DNA from: Acidobacteriaceae bacterium
Lineage (GTDB): Bacteria > Acidobacteriota > Terriglobia > Terriglobales > SbA1
Assembly: GCA_003156615.1 (NCBI GenBank)
Contig: PMHI01000551.1
Coordinates: forward strand, 3,270 to 9,537
Reading direction: 5' to 3'
DNA: 6,268 bases
Position 1 is the first letter of the stretch; each line of letters starts with the position of its first letter. The position numbers were made by a program, and so were the translations under genes. The notes beneath the pieces are model-generated. The model ran no database searches, was not told the origin of the DNA, and saw only the letters and a list, made by a program, of their open reading frames with translations. This document shows, piece after piece, positions 1 to 5,641 of the stretch.

Positions 1-338
1 TAGCTCGCGAGATCGGGTCCCGGGTCCTCGCTGGTTCCGCCTTTGGCGGACGTCGCCCAGCCGCCGAGGTAGATCCCCTCGATCCCCATCCGCTTCATCG
101 CCACTGCCTGCCCTGGAGAGTACGGGCCGAAGGTGGTGATGGACTTGCGCTCTCGGAAGAGCTGGCGCAGGCGGTCATGGAATGCCGCCGCGGCCTCGCG
201 CGCCACAGTGTAGTCGGAGGCTATCGTGCCGCGCTGCTCAACCACCTGGCGCGCGTTATAGAGGCGAACGATCCCCGCGAATCTGGGGCTGTCGAACCAG
301 TCCTGGGTCGCGGCTACTTCCTGCTCGAACGATCTCAT
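1..338 (-). CDS. aceA: Isocitrate lyase, N-terminal part (cut by window edge)
   Basis: Isocitrate lyase splits isocitrate into glyoxylate and succinate in the glyoxylate shunt, in the cytoplasm. The minus-strand reading frame is open from an ATG at 338 to the window edge, giving 112 residues without a stop. Recognisable family blocks are FDSPRFAGI (residues 15-23), [10 protein letters not shown] (29-38), [14 protein letters not shown] (66-79), [17 protein letters not shown] (84-100) and EDPGPDLAS (104-112). They match the N-terminus of the actinobacterial/acidobacterial AceA type. The catalytic KKCGH-type loop lies beyond the edge. The start is supported by an AAGGAG ribosome binding site seven bases upstream. 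Codons are GC-rich. The family assignment is firm; the exact subtype (short AceA or long ICL2-like) cannot be decided from this fragment. Confidence 0.93.
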   Translation of the reverse strand, partial: MRSFEQEVAATQDWFDSPRFAGIVRLYNARQVVEQRGTIASDYTVAREAAAAFHDRLRQLFRERKSITTFGPYSPGQAVAMKRMGIEGIYLGGWATSAKGGTSEDPGPDLAS

Positions 339-345
339 GAGATAG

Positions 346-351
346 CTCCTT
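346..351 (-). promoter_or_regulatory. Ribosome binding site of the isocitrate lyase gene
   Basis: The minus strand reads AAGGAG here, seven bases before the ATG at 338. It is a near-perfect Shine-Dalgarno match and fixes the start of the isocitrate lyase gene. Confidence 0.75.
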
Positions 352-356
352 GTGCT

Positions 357-549
357 CTAAACGACTAAATGCTTTTCGGTGATCCGCGTTCCGTCCGGCT
401 CGAAGGTCTCGACGTAGGCCTGGATGCGTGCCCTGGCGGTGGCCAGGCCGGGGGGTTGTTGAGGTTCAAGAGGTCGATGTAGCAGGGGGCTTGACGCCAT
501 TGGTGACCTACGTCACGACGATCTCCCGCGCGAAGGGCAGCGTGATGAA
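357..549 (-). pseudogene. Decayed C-terminal remnant of an unidentified gene
   Basis: No single frame is open here, but three minus-strand frames join into one protein-like tail of about 64 residues. From 549 down the frame reads FITLPFAREIVVT, then a TAG at 508-510, then VTNGVKPP. It moves to a second frame, CYIDLLNLNNPP, at the G5 run 485-489. It moves to a third, GLATARARIQAYVETFEP and onward, at the G6 run 450-455, and ends at the stop 357-359. Both shifts could be repaired by one extra base in a homopolymer. The result is either a gene under decay or an intact gene carrying sequencing errors. I do not recognise the family. It lies just upstream of isocitrate lyase on the same strand. Confidence 0.35.
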
Positions 550-744
550 TCATGTGCGAAGTTTCTCTACTCTAGAAGCAAATCGGTTGGGGGGCAACCG
601 CGCGCCCTAACAAGCCTGACAAGCGGCTGACTAGAGACAGCGGGAGTGGTTTCTGAGAAGCATGTCCGCGGGGGGCGCAGTGATGCCTGCTGTGGGGAGA
701 GGTACGTCATGGAAACTGAAATCTAGTACGAGCACCGGTCCCTC
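550..744. other. Intergenic stretch, no gene seen
   Basis: No convincing coding frame was found on either strand. The only structure seen is a small hairpin, CGGTTG at 584-589 pairing with CAACCG at 595-600 around a five-G loop. It has no adjoining T-run, so I do not call it a terminator. Confidence 0.5.
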
Positions 745-924
745 TTACCCGTGACGGGCATCTGCCGCCAGCAACCGATCAGTCCGTCGCATCAATCCCC
801 AGTCATATTCGTAGGCAGTTCCACAAAGCAGGCATATCTGATAGTTCTGGCCATTGGTGGCGATGCGGGGCCAACTGAAGCTATGCGAACAACCTCGTCC
901 GAAAAACCGCTTCAACAAGTTCAT
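745..924 (-). CDS. Small CxH/CxxC zinc-ribbon-like protein coupled to response regulator
   Basis: This 59-residue ORF starts at an ATG (922-924) that overlaps the TGA of the response regulator in an ATGA junction, so the two are probably translationally coupled. A GGAG ribosome binding site lies seven bases before the ATG, inside the upstream gene. The protein has a basic N-terminus (KRFFGR, residues 5-10), then C12 and H14 (CSH), FSWPRI (16-21), and a CLLC knuckle with C31 and C34. The segment AYEYDWGLMRRTDRLL (37-52) follows. The Cys/His pattern suggests one bound zinc or another metal. No signal peptide or membrane segment is seen. The composition and motif spacing look like a real small protein, and I recall similar short ORFs in Acidobacteriota, but that is memory rather than a search. 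Function unknown; it might be an output or partner of the receiver protein. Confidence 0.72.
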   Translation of the reverse strand: MNLLKRFFGRGCSHSFSWPRIATNGQNYQICLLCGTAYEYDWGLMRRTDRLLAADARHG

Positions 925-1349
925 TGCCTTACTCCTTCATTGCGACTTCTCCAGGTATCGAGCCATCGGCTGAAGAACGGCTGGGGCCGATGGTCCAGCA
1001 GATCCTGCAGTGTGGACAGGAGAATCGTTGGCGGTTGGGACTTAGACAGGAAGGTGTCTACCGTCGCTAGTTTGCTCTTCGGCAATGGTCCGTAGGCGGA
1101 TAACAGCATGATCGGGACGTGTGACTTGGCGCGCTTCATCTTTGCAGCAACCACGTCGCCGTTCATACCGGGCATCTGGTAGTCGAGGACGACGGCATCC
1201 ACAGAGTGCGAGAGGAACAACTTCAGCCCCTCATCCCCGCCGGTTGCCTCCAGGACTTCGTAGCCATTGTCTTCGAGCAAAATCTTGCGGCCGAGGAGCC
1301 CGTTCCAGTGGTCGTCAATGCAGAGAATTGTTGCTTTCCGCTCGGACAT
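921..1349 (-). CDS. Single-domain response regulator (receiver domain only)
   Basis: This 142-residue protein is a CheY-like receiver domain with no DNA-binding or enzymatic output domain. All receiver landmarks are present: ILCIDD with acidic D12 and D13, phosphoacceptor D56 in VVLDYQMPGMNG, the switch serine S84 in LLSAYGP, and the conserved lysine K103 in FLSKSQ. A short tail (about 118-142, RPQPFFSRWLDTWRSR) is basic and aromatic. I chose the ATG at 1349 because the receiver fold begins there. The same frame stays open to 1514, but that 55-residue extension has no domain character. A histidine kinase should phosphorylate it, but none is encoded in this window. Its stop overlaps the start of the zinc-ribbon-like gene, so the two form an operon. 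The receiver assignment is secure; the target process is unknown. Confidence 0.9.
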   Translation of the reverse strand: MSERKATILCIDDHWNGLLGRKILLEDNGYEVLEATGGDEGLKLFLSHSVDAVVLDYQMPGMNGDVVAAKMKRAKSHVPIMLLSAYGPLPKSKLATVDTFLSKSQPPTILLSTLQDLLDHRPQPFFSRWLDTWRSRNEGVRQ

Positions 1350-1452
1350 AACCGTTTCCACACTTCCAGTTCCGACCAGGCTGTTCTTTGGCAAAGGCGT
1401 GCTTCGGCCCGTGGATGGACCAAAGTTGCCTAGCAAAGTGGCGGGCAAACTG

Positions 1453-1481
1453 ATTTGACTACGGCGGAAACACACTTTCAA
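1453..1481 (-). promoter_or_regulatory. Possible sigma70-type promoter for the response regulator operon
   Basis: On the minus strand, TTGAAA (1476-1481) and TCAAAT (1453-1458) are 17 bp apart. The -35 is good and the -10 matches four of six consensus bases. It would give a leader of about 95 nt before the ATG at 1349. Tentative. Confidence 0.35.
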
Positions 1482-1600
1482 ATTACGAACGTCCACTCGG
1501 GTAGAAGTTACCAAGGCCGGGTTCGTGGAAGCCTAACGACCCACGAGGCGGTATTTCGTGACCGATTCTCAATTGGTGCCGGTAGCCAACAGCAACGGAT

Positions 1601-1627
1601 TTGACTGTTTCTGACGCCTATTACAAT
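1601..1627 (+). promoter_or_regulatory. Possible promoter of the beta-lactamase gene, leaderless arrangement
   Basis: TTGACT (1601-1606) and TACAAT (1622-1627) are both five-of-six matches to the sigma70 boxes. The 15-bp spacer is short. The -10 box ends six bases before the ATG at 1634, so transcription would start at or next to the start codon. No ribosome binding site is visible, which fits a leaderless message. Confidence 0.45.
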
Positions 1628-1633
1628 TAGCAA

Positions 1634-2548
1634 ATGCGCTGGCTTGCTATGTTTCTCGCGATCATTCCCTCAACTGCATTCACGCAGACGTTGCTACAAG
1701 CCAAAATCGCTGCTATCGCGCAAGATGCACGTGGAACCGTATCCGTCGCTTGTCTTCTGCCGGGCACCATGCTCAACTGCGATCTGAATCCACATAACCA
1801 TGCGCCCATGCAGTCCATGTTTAAGTATCCGCTAGCCCTGACAGTCCTTCACCTGGCCGATACGGGCAAGCTATTTCCCAACCAGCGGTCTGGAGAGCCT
1901 GTGAATGTCACCCTGGACCGAATGGTTCGATTCCTCCCTGAAGATCGCATTCCCAACGCTTACAGTCCCCTCCAGGATCGCTATCCCAATGCGAACGTCG
2001 ATGTACAATTGCGTGAACTCATCCAGCTTGCTGCTAGAGAAAGCGACAATGGTGCAACGGAAACTCTACTCCGTATCATCGGAGGACCTTCAGTAGTCCA
2101 GAGCTATATTCACTCTTTGGGAATAAACGCATTCCAACTAATCGACAGTGAGCATGATCTGGATCGAGACGAGTCTCTTCAGTATCGAGACTGGATCGAG
2201 CCCGCCGCGGCTGTACAACTGCTTCAGCGCCTCATCCACGATCCTCCATTATCGCCGGTGGCTAATGATCTTCTCGTAAAGACACTCACCGCCTCTGTGA
2301 CCGGCCCCAACCGGCTACGCGCTGGACTTCCTGCAGGTACTGTTCTCGCACACAAGACTGGCAGTTCCGGGACTCATGGAGGGATCACGGCCGCCACCAA
2401 CGACATAGGACTGATCACCTTGCCCGACGGACGTGCGCTCGCTATCGCCGTTCTGGTTACAGATAGCAGTGCTGATGAAGCCACTCGTGAAGGCGTTATA
2501 GCTCACATCGCACGAGCCGCCTACGATGAAGCGACCGCTACTCAATAG
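1634..2548 (+). CDS. Class A serine beta-lactamase
   Basis: This 304-residue protein should hydrolyse the amide bond of beta-lactam antibiotics in the periplasm. Residues 1 to about 18 form a short signal peptide (hydrophobic MRWLAMFLAIIPSTA, cleavage probably near 15-18). The class A motifs are in order: nucleophile S61 with K64 in SMFK, S137-D138-N139 in the SDN loop, a likely general base E173 in the omega loop, and K241-T242-G243 in HKTGSSGT. The omega loop SEHDLDRDESLQYRDW resembles the PER/VEB/CfxA group (subclass A2) more than the TEM group. The position equivalent to Asn170 appears to be D177. The length is normal for the family. The neighbouring response regulator is divergent and no AmpR- or BlaI-type regulator is present. 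The spectrum cannot be predicted. This is a chromosomal-looking homologue and its clinical relevance is unknown. Confidence 0.92.
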   Translation: MRWLAMFLAIIPSTAFTQTLLQAKIAAIAQDARGTVSVACLLPGTMLNCDLNPHNHAPMQSMFKYPLALTVLHLADTGKLFPNQRSGEPVNVTLDRMVRFLPEDRIPNAYSPLQDRYPNANVDVQLRELIQLAARESDNGATETLLRIIGGPSVVQSYIHSLGINAFQLIDSEHDLDRDESLQYRDWIEPAAAVQLLQRLIHDPPLSPVANDLLVKTLTASVTGPNRLRAGLPAGTVLAHKTGSSGTHGGITAATNDIGLITLPDGRALAIAVLVTDSSADEATREGVIAHIARAAYDEATATQ

Positions 2549-2671
2549 GGAAGCTTCAATCGCATCCCCTGGCTTTCGCGAGCATCTCCGCCACAACTCC
2601 GCTTGGCTGCAGCCTCTCGAATCCAGCATCGGAACATAAATAACGAGAAACGCGCTTCACAACGGTGACCA

Positions 2672-3127
2672 TTGACCACCGATCTAGTAACTGGCAACGG
2701 AATTACTATCGGTCAATCTCGCATTGACTTTGCTGCCTCTTTCTTCTTGTTGAGCGAAATCGAAGTTTTGACCGGCAAGGCCGGCGGACCAGTTCCTGTG
2801 GAACTGGATGTGGCTGACATAAAGGTAATGTGGACCCACTGCCAAGAGTTGAAAGCGCGGCATCCAGGAGGGGTGGCTGTCGAAGTGGGTATCTGGAGGC
2901 GGCTTTGCAGTCCCGGCGCGAATATTCGAGCCGTCTCTTACCGTTGCGGCATGTTGGGCCTGTTGGAGATGATGGTGAGACCCGCTTGGACCGGCGGAGA
3001 AAGCGAGAATGCCTTCAAGGTCGCTGCCAGGATGGATTTGGATTGGATGCTGGTCGCCGTCGTTCAGAACCGATTGCCGTTCAATCTGGACGGATTTCTT
3101 GCAGAACTACAGCGTGGGGCTGCTTAG
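2672..3127 (+). CDS. Hypothetical protein, about 151 residues
   Basis: I do not recognise this family. The frame is open from a TTG at 2672 (an in-frame TGA lies just upstream at 2666) to TAG at 3127. The TTG start is weak: only GGTGA at 2664-2668 resembles a ribosome binding site, and it sits three bases away. Downstream starts, for example ATG at 2828, are possible. The protein is globular-looking and mixed alpha/beta in character, with three cysteines (C57, C82, C92) and a C-terminal segment WMLVAVVQNRLPFNLDGFL (126-144). No signal peptide or clear membrane helix is seen. Codon choice and amino-acid composition look coding. It lies 123 bp after the beta-lactamase on the same strand, without an obvious terminator between them, so co-transcription is possible. 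Confidence 0.55.
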   Translation: MTTDLVTGNGITIGQSRIDFAASFFLLSEIEVLTGKAGGPVPVELDVADIKVMWTHCQELKARHPGGVAVEVGIWRRLCSPGANIRAVSYRCGMLGLLEMMVRPAWTGGESENAFKVAARMDLDWMLVAVVQNRLPFNLDGFLAELQRGAA

Positions 3128-3281
3128 AGGTTCTGTTCTCTCAAGCGAATACCCATTGATCGCGCTAGGGATAGCACTTGGCGTGATGTCCTTCGCACTT
3201 GCGATCACTCGGATTCTGCGTCCAGCTTGGCAGCAGCGAAGCCACTGCTTGTTTTTGGACCTTTGGGTCTGTCGGCGGTAA
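3114..3281 (+). CDS. Possible small one-helix membrane protein, or frameshifted tail of the preceding gene
   Basis: A 55-residue frame begins at a GTG (3114-3116) that overlaps the last codons of the 151-residue gene and runs to TAA at 3281. Residues 14-33 (PLIALGIALGVMSFALAITR) form a convincing hydrophobic helix followed by basic residues (RILRP), as expected for an inner-membrane segment with a cytoplasmic C-terminus. No ribosome binding site is visible. The last 77 bases run antisense to the 3' end of the EF-G-like gene, so that part may be meaningless. It could be a coupled small gene, or the true C-terminus of the preceding protein after a frameshift. Low confidence. Confidence 0.3.
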   Translation: MGLLRGSVLSSEYPLIALGIALGVMSFALAITRILRPAWQQRSHCLFLDLWVCRR

Positions 3282-4164
3282 CACCGGCTTCATCAGCTCC
3301 AGACTCGCCGGTGCGAGGAGCCGCTTCATACCGGGCAAATTGCATTGAATACTCGGCCCGTCCTTGGGTCATCGAACGTATTTGCGTCGCATAACCGAGC
3401 ATTTCGGCGAGAGGCGCGACGGCGGTAATCACTTGCGAACCGGAACGATGCTCGATGCCATCAATCCGGCCGCGACGGAAGCTCAGGTCGCCCACGATGC
3501 TGCCCACGAAATCTTGGGGCGTGATCACCTCAACCGACATGAGCGGCTCCATGATGACCGGGCTTGCCTTGCGGGCAGCTTCCTTGAACGCCATCGAACC
3601 GGCAATCTTGAACGCCATTTCGTTCGAATCGACATCGTGATAGCTGCCGTCGTAAAGAACAGCTCGCAGATCCACCATCTCGTGGCCAGCTAAAATGCCA
3701 GCCTTCATGGCCTCCAGAATGCCGAAATTGACCGGCTCCACGAATTCAGGGGCAACCGCACCCCCTGTGATTTCGTCGACGAACTGATAGTCGCTTCCCG
3801 GTTCTCTGGGCTCCAGCCTGAGTTTAATGTGGGCATACTGGCCGCGGCCTCCCGTCTGCCGCATGTACTTGCCTTCCGCTTGCGCTTGCTTGCGAATGGT
3901 CTCCACGAAAATAACCCTGGGCTTACCAACGTCGAGCTGGATTTTGTATTCATGCAACATGCGGCTGCAGATGACTTCGAGTTGCAACTCGCTCATCCCG
4001 CTGACTATGGTCTGCTCCACTATGGGTTCTGTCTTAACTTTGATGGTCGGATCTTGTTGGGTGAGATCGCTCAGAGCTCGCTGAAACTTCTCGCGGTCAT
4101 CATTGCTCCTCGGACTGATGGCCACAGATATTAGGGGGCGGTCTTGGGTGTTCGATTCGCTCAC
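3205..4164 (-). CDS. Elongation factor G-like protein lacking the GTPase domain (domains III-V only)
   Basis: This 319-residue protein aligns by eye with the C-terminal half of translation elongation factor G, which drives tRNA-mRNA translocation on the ribosome. Domain III spans about 9-83 (PLISVAISP, SGMSELQLEV at 55-64). Domain IV spans about 84-205 (RQTGGRGQYAHI at 102-113, DGSYHDVDSNEMAFKIAGS at 172-190). Domain V spans about 206-282 (PLMSVEVITP, PLAEMLGYATQIRSMTQGRA). H176 corresponds to the domain IV loop histidine known to matter for translocation. GTPase domain I and domain II are absent: an in-frame TAA lies 9 bp before the GTG start (4164), and no P-loop or domain II sequence is found upstream in any frame. 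The domain III motif, usually SGMGELHL, has G-to-S and H-to-Q changes. A hydrophilic tail (283-319) extends beyond domain V. No ribosome binding site precedes the GTG. The frame is uninterrupted, so this is either a specialised GTPase-free paralogue or a recent truncation. Confidence 0.85.
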   Translation of the reverse strand: MSESNTQDRPLISVAISPRSNDDREKFQRALSDLTQQDPTIKVKTEPIVEQTIVSGMSELQLEVICSRMLHEYKIQLDVGKPRVIFVETIRKQAQAEGKYMRQTGGRGQYAHIKLRLEPREPGSDYQFVDEITGGAVAPEFVEPVNFGILEAMKAGILAGHEMVDLRAVLYDGSYHDVDSNEMAFKIAGSMAFKEAARKASPVIMEPLMSVEVITPQDFVGSIVGDLSFRRGRIDGIEHRSGSQVITAVAPLAEMLGYATQIRSMTQGRAEYSMQFARYEAAPRTGESGADEAGVTADRPKGPKTSSGFAAAKLDAESE

Positions 4165-4173
4165 GGCGCGGCG

Positions 4174-4317
4174 TTACTGGCTACGTTGAAGTGTAAATCC
4201 CGGCGCCTTCGGAGGGAACTGCTCTAAGAAACCGTGCCCGTCTCTGCCGATTGCTGCTGTCGCACAATCGCGTTGATGGCACGACATCGGCGCCCCTACC
4301 AGCTGTTCTCCGTCCAT
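4174..4317 (-). CDS. Doubtful small ORF directly upstream of the EF-G-like gene
   Basis: A minus-strand frame starting at ATG 4315-4317 gives 47 residues and stops nine bases before the EF-G-like GTG start. AAGGA lies four bases before the ATG. The frame is open further upstream to a stop near 4414, but without an ATG. Residues include a CHQRDC cluster and a proline-rich end, FLEQFPPKAPGF. If translated, it could couple translation into the EF-G-like gene, which has no ribosome binding site of its own. No family is recognised, and frames on the other strand are open over much of the same stretch, so this may be chance. Confidence 0.2.
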   Translation of the reverse strand: MDGEQLVGAPMSCHQRDCATAAIGRDGHGFLEQFPPKAPGFTLQRSQ

Positions 4318-4459
4318 CCATTCCTTGAACACAAACCCCGACTCTTCGAACAGGTGCGATACCCGGACTCTTACAAAGAATCGACATCTTTTTGCCCGAC
4401 CGATCCGTTGTGACTAACAAAATCGTCTTCATGGTGTAAGGACAGAGAACAACGCTTTT

Positions 4460-4464
4460 GGAGG
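4460..4464 (+). promoter_or_regulatory. Ribosome binding site of the ABM-family gene
   Basis: GGAGG lies eight bases before the ATG at 4473. It selects this ATG over the upstream in-frame TTG at 4458. Confidence 0.75.
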
Positions 4465-4472
4465 GAAACATC

Positions 4473-4796
4473 ATGAACACGACCATAGAGGTGACGAAAA
4501 AGGTCACCACCCTTATCAACATCCTAACCGTCGAGCCTGAGAACCAGCAAAAGCTCATCAGGCTCCTGCGTGACAATACGGAAAGTGTCGTCAGCAAGCT
4601 CAATGGTTGGATCTCGACCAGCTTCATCGCCGCCACGGATCAGCGTCATGTACTCATCTACTCCCAGTGGCGCGACCTTCGATCGGTAGAGGCGATGCAG
4701 ACCGACCCCGATATGGTGGCTTACTTCCCGAGGATCGCCGCGCTCGCCGCGTTCGACAGCCTGGCTGGCGACGTCGTCTACAACCACCACGCCTGA
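4473..4796 (+). CDS. Antibiotic biosynthesis monooxygenase (ABM) domain protein
   Basis: This 107-residue protein has the pattern of the ABM-like ferredoxin-fold family, small dimeric cytoplasmic proteins that include cofactor-independent monooxygenases and haem-degrading enzymes. Visible landmarks are a first strand TTLINILTV (12-20), a helix of polar and leucine residues (22-43), the central strand GWISTSFIAATDQRHVLIYSQW (45-66) with the typical Gly-Trp start and the final Trp66, and a helix SVEAMQTDPDMVAYFPRIAAL (71-91). No extra domain or signal peptide is present. It is the first gene of a three-gene operon with an SDR and a sigma factor, and its TGA overlaps a potential ATG of the next frame. 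The reaction cannot be inferred. Oxidation of a quinol-like or aromatic substrate, paired with reduction by the SDR, is one possibility, but that is inference. Confidence 0.8.
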   Translation: MNTTIEVTKKVTTLINILTVEPENQQKLIRLLRDNTESVVSKLNGWISTSFIAATDQRHVLIYSQWRDLRSVEAMQTDPDMVAYFPRIAALAAFDSLAGDVVYNHHA

Positions 4797-4813
4797 TGCC
4801 GGGAGAAAAGAGA

Positions 4814-5638
4814 ATGAACATGCAGAACCTGAACGGAGAACGTGTGGTCATCACCGGCGGCAGCCAGGGGCTGGGGCTCGCGATGGTGGAGGCGCTCGCT
4901 GCCAGCGGCGCAAAAGTAATCGCAATTGGCCGCGATCGAGCGAACCTCTCTTCGGCCGAGCATGCCGGTGCTACGGTGATTGCCGGCGACGCAACCGACG
5001 CCACCCTCATGAACGAGGTCGTCCGCGCGGAGGTGCCCGACGTGCTGATCCTCAACGCCGGCGCGCGGCTGCCGATAAAGCCGATCGACCAGCAGAACTG
5101 GGACGAGTTCTCGACCGTCTGGAACACCGATGTGAAGGCAGGACTGGTCGGCATTCAGGCCGCACTCCACACTCCGATGAAGCGAGGTGGCCGTGTTCTG
5201 GTCATGTCGAGCGGAGCAGCCATGGTGCTGGCGGTGCCATTCATCGCGCCCGAAAACTTGAGCCTCTCGGGAGGCTACATAGGCGCCAAACGGATGCTGT
5301 GGTTCATGGCTCACAGTGCAAACGCGGTCTCGCGCGAACGTGACCTCGGGATCCATTTTCAGGTGCTCGTGCCAATGCAGCTGATTCCCGGCACCACGCT
5401 CGGCCATCAGGTTGCGGCCGCCTGCGCGGCGATCGAGGGTGTCAGCATCGAGGAGTATGTCATGCAACGGTATGGCTCGATCCTCGGCCCAGCGCAGGTT
5501 GGAGAACAAGTCGCTGAGCTGCTCGGCGATCCGCGTTATAGGTACGGCATCGCCTACGGCTTTCGCAGCCAAAGTGACATTTTGCCGCTCGACGTAACGT
5601 ATGATCCAAAGAACACTGCTATTTTGAGGACGCGATAG
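4814..5638 (+). CDS. Short-chain dehydrogenase/reductase (SDR) family oxidoreductase
   Basis: This 274-residue cytoplasmic oxidoreductase should use NAD(H) or NADP(H). The Rossmann nucleotide motif TGGSQGLG is at 14-21, LNAG at 80-83 stands for the usual NNAG, and N104 lies in the helix after it. The catalytic serine is S132 or S133 in VLVMSSGAAM, followed by YIGAK with Y155 and K159, so the Ser-Tyr-Lys set is complete. The segment GRDRANL after the second strand suggests a basic residue (R40 or R42) that may favour NADP(H). The chosen ATG at 4814 follows GGGAG (4801-4805) by eight bases. Earlier in-frame codons, such as ATG 4796, overlap the ABM stop and lack a better site. Length is slightly above the classical 250, from a C-terminal tail. 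It lies 17 bp after the ABM gene and 3 bp before the sigma gene. Substrate unknown. Confidence 0.9.
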   Translation: MNMQNLNGERVVITGGSQGLGLAMVEALAASGAKVIAIGRDRANLSSAEHAGATVIAGDATDATLMNEVVRAEVPDVLILNAGARLPIKPIDQQNWDEFSTVWNTDVKAGLVGIQAALHTPMKRGGRVLVMSSGAAMVLAVPFIAPENLSLSGGYIGAKRMLWFMAHSANAVSRERDLGIHFQVLVPMQLIPGTTLGHQVAAACAAIEGVSIEEYVMQRYGSILGPAQVGEQVAELLGDPRYRYGIAYGFRSQSDILPLDVTYDPKNTAILRTR

Positions 5639-5641
5639 TCA

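Larger units (their letters stand above)
4165..4472. other. Divergent intergenic region between EF-G-like gene and ABM-SDR-sigma operon
   Basis: These 308 bp must hold the promoters of both flanking units, but I find no strong -35/-10 pair. TTGAAC (4324-4329) followed 16 bp later by CGAA resembles an ECF-type promoter only loosely. A minus-strand frame ending at TAA 4174-4176 is discussed as a separate entry. No terminator or riboswitch is seen. Confidence 0.4.

Noticed and set aside
584..600. Hairpin with 6-bp stem and G5 loop
   Set aside because: Short stem without a T-run on either strand, and not at a gene end, so not called a terminator.
751..1095. Plus-strand ORF of 114 residues
   Set aside because: It is antisense to the response regulator and the small zinc-ribbon-like gene, with serine/arginine-rich shadow composition.
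1350..1514. In-frame 55-residue N-terminal extension of the response regulator
   Set aside because: The receiver fold starts at the ATG at 1349. The extension has no domain character, and a plausible promoter lies inside it.
3158..3206. GATCGC / GCGATC inverted repeat between convergent genes
   Set aside because: The arms are six bases long and about 37 bases apart. This is likely chance and not a terminator-like hairpin.
4324..4349. TTGAAC with CGAA 16 bp later as an ECF promoter for the ABM operon
   Set aside because: The match is short and lies more than 120 bp from the start codon. There is no second copy to support it.
4181..4636. Minus-strand ORF of 151 residues overlapping the ABM gene
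   Set aside because: Half of it is antisense to the well-supported ABM gene, and its composition is not protein-like.
4607..4813. Upstream extension of the SDR frame
   Set aside because: It overlaps the ABM gene out of frame and is arginine/proline-rich. The ATG at 4814 has a good ribosome binding site and begins just before the Rossmann motif.
4778..5572. Long minus-strand ORF opposite the SDR gene
   Set aside because: It is the antisense shadow of a GC-rich coding gene. The plus-strand frame carries the full SDR motif set.
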